Shown: positions 25,379 to 34,103 of the stretch, in pieces
How the letters are laid out: every line of letters starts with the position of its first letter
How positions within the stretch are numbered: position 1 is the first letter of the stretch
NCBI GenBank assembly: GCA_965279705.1
Contig: OZ257257.1
Location: 3,410,001-3,474,000 of the forward strand
Source: Stagnimonas sp965279705
GTDB lineage: Bacteria > Pseudomonadota > Gammaproteobacteria > Nevskiales > Nevskiaceae
Direction: 5' to 3'
DNA: 64,000 bases
The notes under the pieces: generated by a model
Database searches by the model: none
Told to the model about the DNA's origin: nothing
The model's input: the letters and a program-made list of their open reading frames with translations, nothing else
Position numbers and translations under genes: made by a program

Positions 25379-26596
25379 ATGCACCAAGCAACACAGACGC
25401 GCCTCTACCAGTACCGCATCGAGCACTGCTGGCATGCCAGGCTCGATCGCTGGCTGGACCTCGGCGTGGCTGACACTCAATGCGGGGACTTGAGCCTGGA
25501 AGACCGGATTGCTGCCGCTTTCAACCAGCCATTTACCGGCTTGGGTGCAGCACTGGAACAAGACTTTGCCCGTGGTCTGGCAGCATCTCAGGTTATGCAT
25601 AGCCGCATGCCGCCACCGGCAACCTTGCCCGCTGGCAGTTTCCGCATGGTGCTACTGGACGAACCCCGACGACGTTTTATCTCGGCAGCGCGTGCCTTGG
25701 GCTTGCTGCCAGCAGAAGGCTCGCCACCTGCGGATGCGGCTACTCAGGCCGGGGCGCTATTGCACGCGGGTCAGCATCAGCACCGCCGCTGGCTGGATAA
25801 CCATCTGGTACGCGCCCTGGCTGCTTGCCGATTGGGGCCGCTGGCGTTCGAGGTCGACCGCGCTCAACCCCTGCTGCCCATCGCCATCGAGGCGCTGAAA
25901 CAACAATTCGAGTTAGTCGGCCTTCGGCAGCGCGGCAACACACGATTAGGTCAGGTGCTGGCGCAGGCACTTGGCCGGCCGGATCCGATTATCGAGGATG
26001 ACGCAGCGCAGCCATCGCATCACGGTGCTTTTCCCATACCCGAGCCGCTGCTGGCGCAGGATGAGCAGCTGTATGCGGAGGCCCGCACTCTTTTTGAGCG
26101 TCATGCCACGACAGCGCCCTGGTCGCTGCAACAGGCGCAGGAGTTGTCTCGTCATATCGTGCCGCTCAATCGCAATGGCCCGCCCGTGTTCTCGGTGCGC
26201 GGCCCGATGATGGTCAGTGGCGTGTACGGCCGGGATGCGGCTGGCAGCGACAACTGCCGTCTCTGGAGCGGCCCCGCGCCGCGCATGACGATCTGGATAC
26301 CCGTCCCCAAGAACACGCGCATCACCGCAGAGATTCGTGTGCACGGCTATGCCCATGAACGTCAGCGAGAGGCCTTGCGCATCGAGTGCGACGGCCACGC
26401 TCATGCGCATCGCTTCGAGTCGCTTGATGGCTATCGCGACCTCATTGCCGTCGACTGCAAACCGCAGCAGCCAATACTGGCCCTGAGCGTGATTCTGGAT
26501 GAGACCCTCTCAGGCCCGGATCTGGGCGAGGCTGCCGGCGACACCCGACGCCGCGGCATTTCTTTCGACCGTTACGGCTGGCGGCTGGGACGCTGA
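25379..26596 (+). CDS. Sulfotransferase-like protein with C-terminal beta domain
   Basis: 405 residues, unannotated family. The first half reads like the middle of a Sulfotransfer_2/HS2ST-type enzyme: QVMHSRMPPP, FRMVLLDEPRRRFISAARAL (compare the LRdPveRfiSa pattern), WLDNHLVRALA (compare DNpqvRyLa), then a long helix AIEALKQQFELVGLRQRGN. The N-terminal PAPS loop (PKtGgTS type) is not seen, so it may be degenerate or a different group transferase. The C-terminus (about 270-405) is beta-rich, with RMTIWIPVPKNTRITAEIRV and ending FDRYGWRLGR. In operon with the epimerase. The function is inference. Confidence 0.5.
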   Translation: MHQATQTRLYQYRIEHCWHARLDRWLDLGVADTQCGDLSLEDRIAAAFNQPFTGLGAALEQDFARGLAASQVMHSRMPPPATLPAGSFRMVLLDEPRRRFISAARALGLLPAEGSPPADAATQAGALLHAGQHQHRRWLDNHLVRALAACRLGPLAFEVDRAQPLLPIAIEALKQQFELVGLRQRGNTRLGQVLAQALGRPDPIIEDDAAQPSHHGAFPIPEPLLAQDEQLYAEARTLFERHATTAPWSLQQAQELSRHIVPLNRNGPPVFSVRGPMMVSGVYGRDAAGSDNCRLWSGPAPRMTIWIPVPKNTRITAEIRVHGYAHERQREALRIECDGHAHAHRFESLDGYRDLIAVDCKPQQPILALSVILDETLSGPDLGEAAGDTRRRGISFDRYGWRLGR

Positions 26597-26656
26597 GTAT
26601 GTCATCAGAGCCAAGCCAGACTCTGCGTGACGCCGGTCCATTACGGCGCGAATCGC

Positions 26657-29293
26657 ATGTTTAACTTTCGCCGATTGCTGCCCCCTGCACGCAGCTCAAA
26701 AGAGCAGCCGCCACACATGTCAGGTGCAGCTGCCGAGCCGCAGGCCCCCGAGGTGGTGGAATCTGCCAGCAGTGCCTCATCAGGTATCCACCCGATCGGT
26801 AGCGCCGCCTTGGCTGGCGATGCCGATGCGGCGCTGATCAAGCTGCTGGGCGGTAACCCACGCGAACCTTTGAACCTGACGAGTCGGCAGGTTTCCACTG
26901 AAGCAGCAATAAGCCTGCTTGATTCCGGCTCGCCAACAGCAGCACTGCGCCTCTTCCGCCTCGGCCTTGACGATGTGGAGGCCCGGCAACGGCTTCACCG
27001 CCTTGCCGTCGAGAGTGCGCTGGCGGGTGATGCCGCGTTACTGCGCGACACCGTTGCCAGCTACTGCCTTCTGACGGGGCAGATCGAGCTGCCGCTATCG
27101 AGCACCGTCAATGCAGTGGAAGACGCAAACCGCGAGGTGCTGTCCAACTTAATCGCGCGCGCCTGCTGGGATGGAATCGAGGTTTGGCTGTGCTGGCAGC
27201 CACAGGCGGCGCAGCAACTGGATTGGCAAGTCGCCCTGCCGGCCGCTGCCGCCGCTTTTCAGGCGGGCCATGCCCTTGCCGCCATTGGTCTTGCCGGTGT
27301 TCATCTCCACCAATGGCTAGCTGACCCCGAAACTGGCAAAGGCCTGCACGCGCGGTTGCAGGAGCAGTTGCGCGCTGCCTTGGACGAGCAGGATGTGCTT
27401 GAAGTCTGCGTACTGTCATACGAGCTGCAGCGCTGGGGTGGCAGCGAGGCGGGACTAGCCGATGAAAGCTGGCGGCTGATTGATAGGCTGGGCTCGGTCG
27501 AACAGGCCCGGCTGCTGCTGGGAACCCTCGCCACCGATGAAAACAGGCTGCCTGTTGCGCGAGCCGCTGCTGAGAAACTGTTGCAGCGTTACATCCGTCG
27601 TAGCCGTTGGCTTGAAGTAGAGCAGATGCTGGCCGACGCGATTTTGTCCGACCCGCAGAAATACAAACTGCGCAAGCAGTATCTTAGTCGCCTGCTGGAG
27701 CTGCGTGAGATCGAGCTGGCGGCGCCGCTGTTACAAAACCTGGTGGTGCATGATCCTGAGCAGCAACTTTTTGCATTATGGCTGCTTGCGCTGCACGGCG
27801 ACCTGAGTGAGGCTGATGCAATATTTGCGCGAATCTCCGCAGATGACCCTGTCTGGTATCGGGCAGCACGCCTTCTAGATGAGTTTCACAATGCCCGGCG
27901 GGACTTTGCGGCCTCCTGCAGATACGGACGAATCTTGCTTGACCGTCGTAGCAGACCTGAACCCACCCGCATGCTGCATATCGCCGAGATGGCGAGTTAT
28001 GTCCGGGGTGAGGAATCATTGATGGCCGAAGCGATGAAGGCCGGTTTCGACGACGCGGAGGCACTTGAAGCCGCAGGAATCAGTAATGAGTCGGACTGGG
28101 ATGCACTGCTGAACTTCCACTTGCGGACGTTTGCCTTCGACAAGGCATGGGCTCAGCTTCAGCATGTAAAAGCTCTAAAGCGATTCGACATCAGCGAAGA
28201 CGAAGCACTGCTGCACGACATCCGTCAAACCTTTGCCCCGGTACAGTGGGCCGTGGAAGAAGCTGCTGCAGCCGTGCGCACACTCTCAACTGGCGACACC
28301 TCACTCATGCGAGCAGAGCGACAGCCCCAGGAGTGCGCATTTCACTTGTACTCCGGCATGTTTGCCGCTCGCGCCAAGTTCGAGGATGTCCGGCACTACC
28401 AGCGCAAAACCTTCGTAATCGTCCTCCAGACTCTGCTGGGGAAAGGAATACGACCAGTTATCGTCCCCCAGTTTGCGCTCAACGAGCAGGTGACATTGCC
28501 GGGCAAACACTTATCTGTTTCGTATCACACGATAGATTCCCGACTCAACCGTGTCCACATCAAGGAAGCAAACCTGCCCCACTTGATGAATATTGACCCA
28601 TTCGGCTATGCAGGCTGGTCTAGTCTCGCGCAGAGATCTACAGAGTGGATTGACGCCGAGCTGGAGAAAATCTCGGATGACGAAGCGAATGCCTTTATTG
28701 AAGCTGAGCATACACACATTATATGCGGCAACCTCTCGAAGTATCGGCAGCCCGAGCGCGAATCAAGCTGGCAGCCCTCCAAACCCTATGTTTTTCTTGC
28801 GTTGCAAACCCGCTGGGATAAAGTCCAAGAATTAGCCTACATCGATATGTTAGAAATGATGCAAATTGTTGTGAAGCGCTTTGAGAATACGGGAATCGAT
28901 GTAGTCATTAAGCGACACCCGGCTTGCGAAGATTATGATGTGTTCACCGCTTTGCGTATCTTTTCCAACTTCCCGCACGTTCGCGTCTCCGCATCTTCCA
29001 TACACTCTCTAATCTCGGCAGCTGAAGCCGTTATAACCACCAACTCAAGCGTAGGTGCAGAAGCCATAGGTCACCTGAAGCCAATTTATCTTTTCGGAAA
29101 AGCTGATTACGAATTTGCATGCCATATTGTAAGAAATGAGGAGAGTTTTACCAATGCCACATCTCCGATAGCCTTGCCGTTGTGCAGAAATAAGATGATA
29201 AGATTTAATTATTTTTATAAGAAAATGTCGCTTTACAATTCGAAGGAAGAAAGCGCGCCGCTTATTGATTTTTGCAGAGACAATATATTATAA
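26657..29293 (+). CDS. Large capsule-synthesis-like GT-B protein with N-terminal helical repeats
   Basis: About 878 residues. N-terminal two-thirds: helical repeat region like TPRs (PTAALRLFRLGLDDVEAR, RYIRRSRWLEVEQMLADA, LRELEIELA-type pairs). C-terminal third: GT-B-like domain with VSYHTIDSR, HIKEANLPHLMNIDPFGYAG, NLSKYRQPE, DVVIKRHPACED and ASSIHSLISAAEAVITTNSS-VGAEAIGH, ending in a LFGKADY strand. This resembles the Capsule_synth/KpsS-type fold. GC content is high at the 5' end and falls sharply from about 28.4 kb, so the gene spans a composition boundary. Start at ATG 26657; a GTG at 26627 is possible. The paralogue at 29737 shares the C-terminal domain. Confidence 0.7.
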   Translation: MFNFRRLLPPARSSKEQPPHMSGAAAEPQAPEVVESASSASSGIHPIGSAALAGDADAALIKLLGGNPREPLNLTSRQVSTEAAISLLDSGSPTAALRLFRLGLDDVEARQRLHRLAVESALAGDAALLRDTVASYCLLTGQIELPLSSTVNAVEDANREVLSNLIARACWDGIEVWLCWQPQAAQQLDWQVALPAAAAAFQAGHALAAIGLAGVHLHQWLADPETGKGLHARLQEQLRAALDEQDVLEVCVLSYELQRWGGSEAGLADESWRLIDRLGSVEQARLLLGTLATDENRLPVARAAAEKLLQRYIRRSRWLEVEQMLADAILSDPQKYKLRKQYLSRLLELREIELAAPLLQNLVVHDPEQQLFALWLLALHGDLSEADAIFARISADDPVWYRAARLLDEFHNARRDFAASCRYGRILLDRRSRPEPTRMLHIAEMASYVRGEESLMAEAMKAGFDDAEALEAAGISNESDWDALLNFHLRTFAFDKAWAQLQHVKALKRFDISEDEALLHDIRQTFAPVQWAVEEAAAAVRTLSTGDTSLMRAERQPQECAFHLYSGMFAARAKFEDVRHYQRKTFVIVLQTLLGKGIRPVIVPQFALNEQVTLPGKHLSVSYHTIDSRLNRVHIKEANLPHLMNIDPFGYAGWSSLAQRSTEWIDAELEKISDDEANAFIEAEHTHIICGNLSKYRQPERESSWQPSKPYVFLALQTRWDKVQELAYIDMLEMMQIVVKRFENTGIDVVIKRHPACEDYDVFTALRIFSNFPHVRVSASSIHSLISAAEAVITTNSSVGAEAIGHLKPIYLFGKADYEFACHIVRNEESFTNATSPIALPLCRNKMIRFNYFYKKMSLYNSKEESAPLIDFCRDNIL

Positions 29294-29736
29294 AATAGTT
29301 ATTTATATATATTGCCTTTTTTCGCTGTCGCCACCATTGTATAAAGACTTTAAAATAAAAATAGCCATTACATCAAATAGACATATATACTATATATTAT
29401 CGTCCGTCAGCCTCAATAAGCCAAAGCAGTCTTATATTTATAACATATTATTACAATTACACTTCGGCAAGCAGAGATGGCAGACACCTGAGTGACATCA
29501 GTGCAATTAATTGTTCACCGCAATACCGCACTAAAAACCTATAATGCATAATATTGTATTCTTTGACTAGGCGAAGCTTTTGGCTCCAATCCAAAGCCAC
29601 TGATATTCACATGTACTGCAATCACTGCTGCGGCGAAACTTAGCCAGCATGAATTCGAGACTTCTTTCACATTTTTTATGTTAGACAAAAGGCAGTTAAT
29701 TTTAATATACAAATAAATATCAGCGCTTATAGAAAA
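29294..29736. other. AT-rich intergenic stretch
   Basis: 443 bp of strongly AT-rich DNA between two related plus-strand genes. I see no convincing ORF, RNA gene or terminator hairpin. Several TATAAT-like sequences occur by composition, so a promoter for the gene at 29737 is likely but cannot be placed. Confidence 0.5.
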
Positions 29737-31578
29737 ATGGACACGTTGAATCAATGTGAGAAAAAAGACAGCTTTGACAATGAGAATATCAAAGTGAGTC
29801 TATATCGCGCCCCTCAGGCTCTCAGGTTAAAGCATGAGAGTTCTTTCATAAAAGCAGTTAAAAATAAGGATTTGGCTTTTGCAGAGCTGCGATTATACCG
29901 CTTAATTTCCACTGGCCCTGTAGCCGATGACATAATAAAATATTACATAAAAACAATCGTATACAAATTTAATGCCACAAGATTATTATCAATATCAATA
30001 CTACCAAATAATACTTGCTATCAGCGCTCACTGCTTGAGGCTTTTGCATTATTTTATAGTCAAAAATTTATCTTAGCTCGAGATACTATTGACGCCTTGA
30101 TATTAAAACATCCCGACGATCCGTTTCTTTATCATTCGCTTTGGTTTATCTGCAAAAATAGCAACGATTTACACTCGGCTATTAAAATAGCTCATAAGTA
30201 TATTAACTTTTTTAATGAGGCAAAGCTAAGCTTCACATTCGGGCAGGCGTCTTTATGTGAGCGCTTAAAAAATGCGCCTCTCATGCGTAATTCCTTAAGC
30301 CATTCATATAAGAAAGCCCTTGCCAAAGAAAGAAATATAAATAATATTTCGAAAGATTTGACAGCGCTCAGTCGCTTTTGGTTAAACGTATACGACATCG
30401 ACCATGCTTTTGGTCTGGTCAATAAAGCTAGAAGCATTAGCGTGCCAGGCGCAGATAATTTGATTGTCATATTAGATAACATAAGATGCGAGCTTAGAGG
30501 TTTGGAGCCCTACATAACTCAGGCGAAGTCTGATTTGATGAGGCGACTAAAAAAGGAAAAGCTTGTTCCCAAAGCGGGAACAGTAGAGGTGGTCTTATGT
30601 TCGGCAGCCACTACGTTTAAGGTTGGCGAAAGTTCTGCTTTCCGTTCTGCTATTAGATTTGCTTATCAGCAGATATTTAAAGCCATTGAAGACTTGGGTA
30701 GAGAAATAGTTGTTCGATCCAAACTTGATAGCCAAACCGAGATTTTTGGAAGTAGTCGTCGTACGGTAATTTCGTATCACACACATGGCGTTTTCGGACA
30801 TAGTCTACACTTCAAAGAGGCATATTTTCCTGGGTTTATAACATTGGATTTAGGAGGGTATAGCGGGTGGTCTGAGGTTGCTGATATCCCCATTGAAGTA
30901 ATGGATTTACATCAGCTGCCTGAGGAACAAGTAGATAGCTTTTTTGAAAATTTTTTACAGAATTCAGTTCGAAAGAACCTATCAAAGTATGCGCAACCCG
31001 ATCTGGAAAATGTCGCACTCCCGGCCTCTTATGTTTTTGTTGGGCTACAAATTATTAACGATTCAGTTCAGCAATTAAGCAATTTGACGATGCTGGAGAT
31101 GCTAGATGAAGTGACATTGCATTGCAATTCAATTGGATTGCCGGTCGTAGTAAAGCGCCATCCATTTTGCAAATCACCCATTGTTTCCCGCCGCCTTGAA
31201 CAAGGAGAACAAAATGGGGAATTTATTTTATCTGCAGCATCCGTACATCAACTAATAGAGAACTCAATTGCAGTCTGCGTGGTCAATTCGGGCGTGGGAC
31301 TCGAATCACTTTTTCATCTCAAGCCAGTTTACCTGTTTGGAAAAAGCGATTACAGCCACTGCTGCTATTTAATTAGACAGCGTGGAGAATTTAGCAAGAT
31401 TTTCAATTTTTCAGAGCCCAAGACGCCCGCACTAGTGATCAAGCGCTATTTATATTGGCTTCATACGTATCATTTTATTGACTGCCGCGACCATGCGTCT
31501 GCAGCCAAACAGATTAAAAATCGAGTCCACTCATATATTAATCTGAAAGATAGCCTTCTATTAAAATTGCCTTCGTAA
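29737..31578 (+). CDS. Capsule-synthesis-like GT-B protein, AT-rich paralogue
   Basis: 613 residues. N-terminal half: helical, TPR-like (FALFYSQKFILARDTIDALI, FLYHSLWFICKNSNDLHSAI). C-terminal half matches the preceding large protein motif by motif: VISYHTHGVFG, HFKEAYFPGFITLDLGGYSG, NLSKYAQPD, VVVKRHPFCKSP, ILSAASVHQLIENS, VVNSGVGLESLFHLKPVYLF then GKSDY. It is probably a glycosyl- or glycosyl-phosphate transferase in the Capsule_synth-like group, acting in the cytoplasm. Codon use is AT-rich, unlike the core genes, indicating transfer from a low-GC donor. ATG has no clear Shine-Dalgarno. It is convergent with the acyltransferase pseudogene. Confidence 0.7.
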   Translation: MDTLNQCEKKDSFDNENIKVSLYRAPQALRLKHESSFIKAVKNKDLAFAELRLYRLISTGPVADDIIKYYIKTIVYKFNATRLLSISILPNNTCYQRSLLEAFALFYSQKFILARDTIDALILKHPDDPFLYHSLWFICKNSNDLHSAIKIAHKYINFFNEAKLSFTFGQASLCERLKNAPLMRNSLSHSYKKALAKERNINNISKDLTALSRFWLNVYDIDHAFGLVNKARSISVPGADNLIVILDNIRCELRGLEPYITQAKSDLMRRLKKEKLVPKAGTVEVVLCSAATTFKVGESSAFRSAIRFAYQQIFKAIEDLGREIVVRSKLDSQTEIFGSSRRTVISYHTHGVFGHSLHFKEAYFPGFITLDLGGYSGWSEVADIPIEVMDLHQLPEEQVDSFFENFLQNSVRKNLSKYAQPDLENVALPASYVFVGLQIINDSVQQLSNLTMLEMLDEVTLHCNSIGLPVVVKRHPFCKSPIVSRRLEQGEQNGEFILSAASVHQLIENSIAVCVVNSGVGLESLFHLKPVYLFGKSDYSHCCYLIRQRGEFSKIFNFSEPKTPALVIKRYLYWLHTYHFIDCRDHASAAKQIKNRVHSYINLKDSLLLKLPS

Positions 31579-31622
31579 TTTCAAATCACACCAATTATTT
31601 GGCTGGCGTCAATCGAGTTGTT

Positions 31623-32329
31623 TCAAAAATTCTCTAGATTTCGCCAATCAAGTAAACTAAATTTTTCCCCCTTGTTGGCGTTAATAAGGTCGCGACGGTC
31701 CCAAGTGACATTTTCTTTAACTTTCTTAGCTGGAACACCAGCGATTACAGAGTTGCTATCCACAAATATTCCGCGTACAAAGAGTTAATCCCTACTATAT
31801 TGTCATCGGCAATTTGACACCCCCTCTGTATTACTGCCCCCTTCCCAACCCAGACGTGATCTCCAATTACAACTCCTTTGGGATTGTTATGTCTTTTCAT
31901 TGTAGTTATATCAACGACGGAATGAGAGTCAGACGTGCGAACTTCTATTCCACTTGAAAACATACAGTCTTTCCCAATAAAAATACTTTGGCCCATTTTG
32001 GCAAAAATATTAACATTATTAAAAGTCGTGTAAGCACCAATTGCAACCACACTGCCGGAACTTGCAATATCAATACATCCCTTCAGCGTGCAGTTTCGAC
32101 CTATGTAAATCGTATTGGATTTACCTTTTATTTTTATCGACAAGTCTTTTAAATTAGATCCATCGCCAATAAATGCGAAGTTCTTTGCCCCATTTAAATT
32201 TAATTTTTTGAATAAGTTATTTTCATTTTGGGTCGTGGCTGTTAGATTTATAATATTCATTCCGTCCGGCAATTTAAAAATCATTGGCGGAACACCCTCG
32301 CCCAAATTAACAATTCTAACATCTGGCAT
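31623..32329 (-). pseudogene. Left-handed beta-helix acyltransferase, frameshifted
   Basis: Hexapeptide-repeat acetyltransferase that would O- or N-acetylate a sugar. Repeats are visible: IYIGRNCTLKGCIDIA, VVAIGAYTTFNNVNIFA, SIFIGKDCMFSSGIEVRTSD, then GVVIGDHVWVGKGAVIQRGC. The frame stops at 31745 after ADDNIVGINSLYAEY. From about 31780 another frame continues the expected family ending FVDSNSVIAGVPAKKVKENV and WDRRDLINANKGEKF to a stop at 31623. One extra T in the minus-strand TTT run (31779-31781) would restore a 235-residue enzyme. It is either a recent pseudogene or a sequencing error. It lies 34 bp after kdsD. Confidence 0.75.
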
Positions 32330-32363
32330 TTAACCCTCACTTCTTATTAACTTGAAGATTTTT

Positions 32364-33309
32364 CTATTTTTTGAAAATTCCCACTATTTTGCTTCCGTTC
32401 TCTACAAGTAACGAAGTTATCTTTCGGTTATCCATAAGTGCAATGGCATCGGAAACACGTGTTCCTAAAGGTACTACGATAGGGTCGTTTGACATTAAGT
32501 AACTCGCGGTCTTATCGAACACCTGCTTTCCGTGCTTTTCTAATGCCCGACGGATGTCGCCATCGGTAATCAGTCCTAGCCCACTCTCCCTCTGCACAAT
32601 CACAAGCCCAAGCACGCCACGAGTCATTGTGTCTATGACCTTGGTGAAGTTATCTGTCTCCCGCACAAAAGGTAGATTTGTTTTTGTCATTTCATCTTCT
32701 ACCCTGCGCAACAGTCGGCGCCCCAAGCTTCCACCAGGATGGAATCGGGCAAAGTTCTCTGGCTGGAAGTCGCGCGCCTTCATGAGCACCACTGCAAGCG
32801 CATCACCCATCGCCAGGGTGGCGGTGGTGCTAGACGTCGGTGCTAGCTGTAGCGGGCATGCCTCTTCATCAACGGCAATATCGAGATGGCAGTGAGATGC
32901 TTTGGCCAAAGTGGATTTTGGATTGCCCGTCATGGCGATTAAGAAGTTGCCATTGTCCTGCAGAAAGCTGATTATTTTGAGCAATTCTTCGGTTTCACCA
33001 GAGTTTGAGATTGCCACAAAGACATCAGCTGGGGTGACCATGCCGAGATCACCGTGATAGGCCTCGCCAGGATGCATGAACAAGCTGGGTGTTCCGGTGC
33101 TGGACAGAGTCGCCGTGATCTTGCGGGCAATTATTCCCGACTTGCCCATGCCGCAGAGAATCACGCGGCCCGCAGACTTCAGGATGCCTTCGACGGCGTC
33201 GTAAAAGCTTTTGGCCAGCAGCCTGCACGGCACGCGCTTCGATCTCGAAAACCTTTTGACCTGCGGCGATGAAATCTGCCTGCCGCGATGTTTCTGCTGT
33301 ACCACTCAT
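32364..33309 (-). pseudogene. kdsD: Arabinose-5-phosphate isomerase (KdsD/KpsF), frameshifted
   Basis: Converts ribulose-5-phosphate to arabinose-5-phosphate for Kdo. The body is in one frame: SIS domain VILCGMGKSGIIARKITATL, FMHPGEAYHGDLGM, ISNSGETEE, EEACPLQLAPTSSTTATLAM, then two CBS domains to VGIFKK. The proper N-terminus (MSGTAETSRQADFIAAGQKV, FEIEARAVQAAGQKL) is in another frame from ATG 33309, which has GGAGG upstream and overlaps the kdsB stop as ATGA. The frames meet near 33203-33212, where the minus strand reads AAAAGCTTTT; removing one T joins them. The C-terminus is also about 10 residues short. Either a decayed capsule copy or base-call errors. Confidence 0.78.
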
Positions 33310-34067
33310 ACATCCTCCGACGCTTGAATCAATCGTGTAACGCGCTCCACATCCGCTGGGGTGTCCACACCGTGTGGCGGGCACGCGGACCATTGCAAAA
33401 CACCAATGCGGATACCTAACCACATGGCGCGTAGCTGCTCCAGTTTCTCCATCTGCTCCAGCATGCTCAGCGGTGTTGCCACGATCCGCTTGAGCGCGCC
33501 CACGCGATAACCATAGATGCCGATATGACGCTGGTAGTCTGCCAACGGCCACTCAGACTCTGGTTTATCGCGGCAATAGGGAATTGTGGCCCGCGAAAAC
33601 ATCAGCGCGATGCCATCCCGGTCCGTCACTAGCTTGACGACATTGGCGCTGAACAGCTGCTCGCTGTCGTTGACCGGCGCGCTGATGGTGGCCATCTGCA
33701 ACTCGGACTTGGATTGGCAATACGCCAAAAAGCCCCGCAGCAGATCAATCGGCACCAGCGGCTCATCGCCTTGCACATTGATAACGAGGTCCCCATCGGC
33801 CAAGCCGCGCTGGACAGCAACCTCAGCAACACGATCAGTACCGGATTCGTGTTTGGGGTCTGTCATTGCAAAAGGGATGTTGCTGTCGTGTAGATGGCTG
33901 GCGATGCGCTCGTCATCGGTTGCAACCGTGATGTCGGCTGTTGGCAGGGCCGACTACACTCGTGAGTAAACGCGGGCGATCATCGACTTGCCAGCGAGAT
34001 CCACCAAGGGTTTACCCGGCAGCCGACTGGAAGCATAGCGAGCAGGAATCACCACACATGTTTTCAA
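33306..34067 (-). pseudogene. kdsB: CMP-Kdo synthetase (KdsB/KpsU) with in-frame amber codon
   Basis: 3-deoxy-manno-octulosonate cytidylyltransferase, which activates Kdo with CTP. From TTG 34067 the frame reads CVVIPARYASSRLPGKPLVD, then VYSRV followed by TAG (33954-33956, codon 38), and continues in the same frame as SALPTADITVATDDERIA, NVQGDEPLVP, HIGIYGYRVGALKRI to 33306, 253 codons in all, the usual length. The catalytic N-terminal CTP loop lies before the stop, so a re-initiated product from ATG 33866 would be inactive. TAG is a normal stop in neighbouring genes, so recoding is unlikely. CAG to TAG would explain it. Confidence 0.82.
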
Positions 34068-34103
34068 GGTATTACTCTACTTGGCTGCAGGCTATGGAGG
34101 CGG

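Noticed and set aside
33195..33215. Programmed ribosomal frameshift in kdsD
   Set aside because: Joining the frames requires +1 with no known slippery/stop signal; two neighbouring genes are also damaged, so mutation or sequencing error is simpler.
33954..33956. TAG recoding (selenocysteine- or pyrrolysine-like readthrough) in kdsB
   Set aside because: TAG is an ordinary stop for speE and other genes here, and the position is Gln-like in the family.
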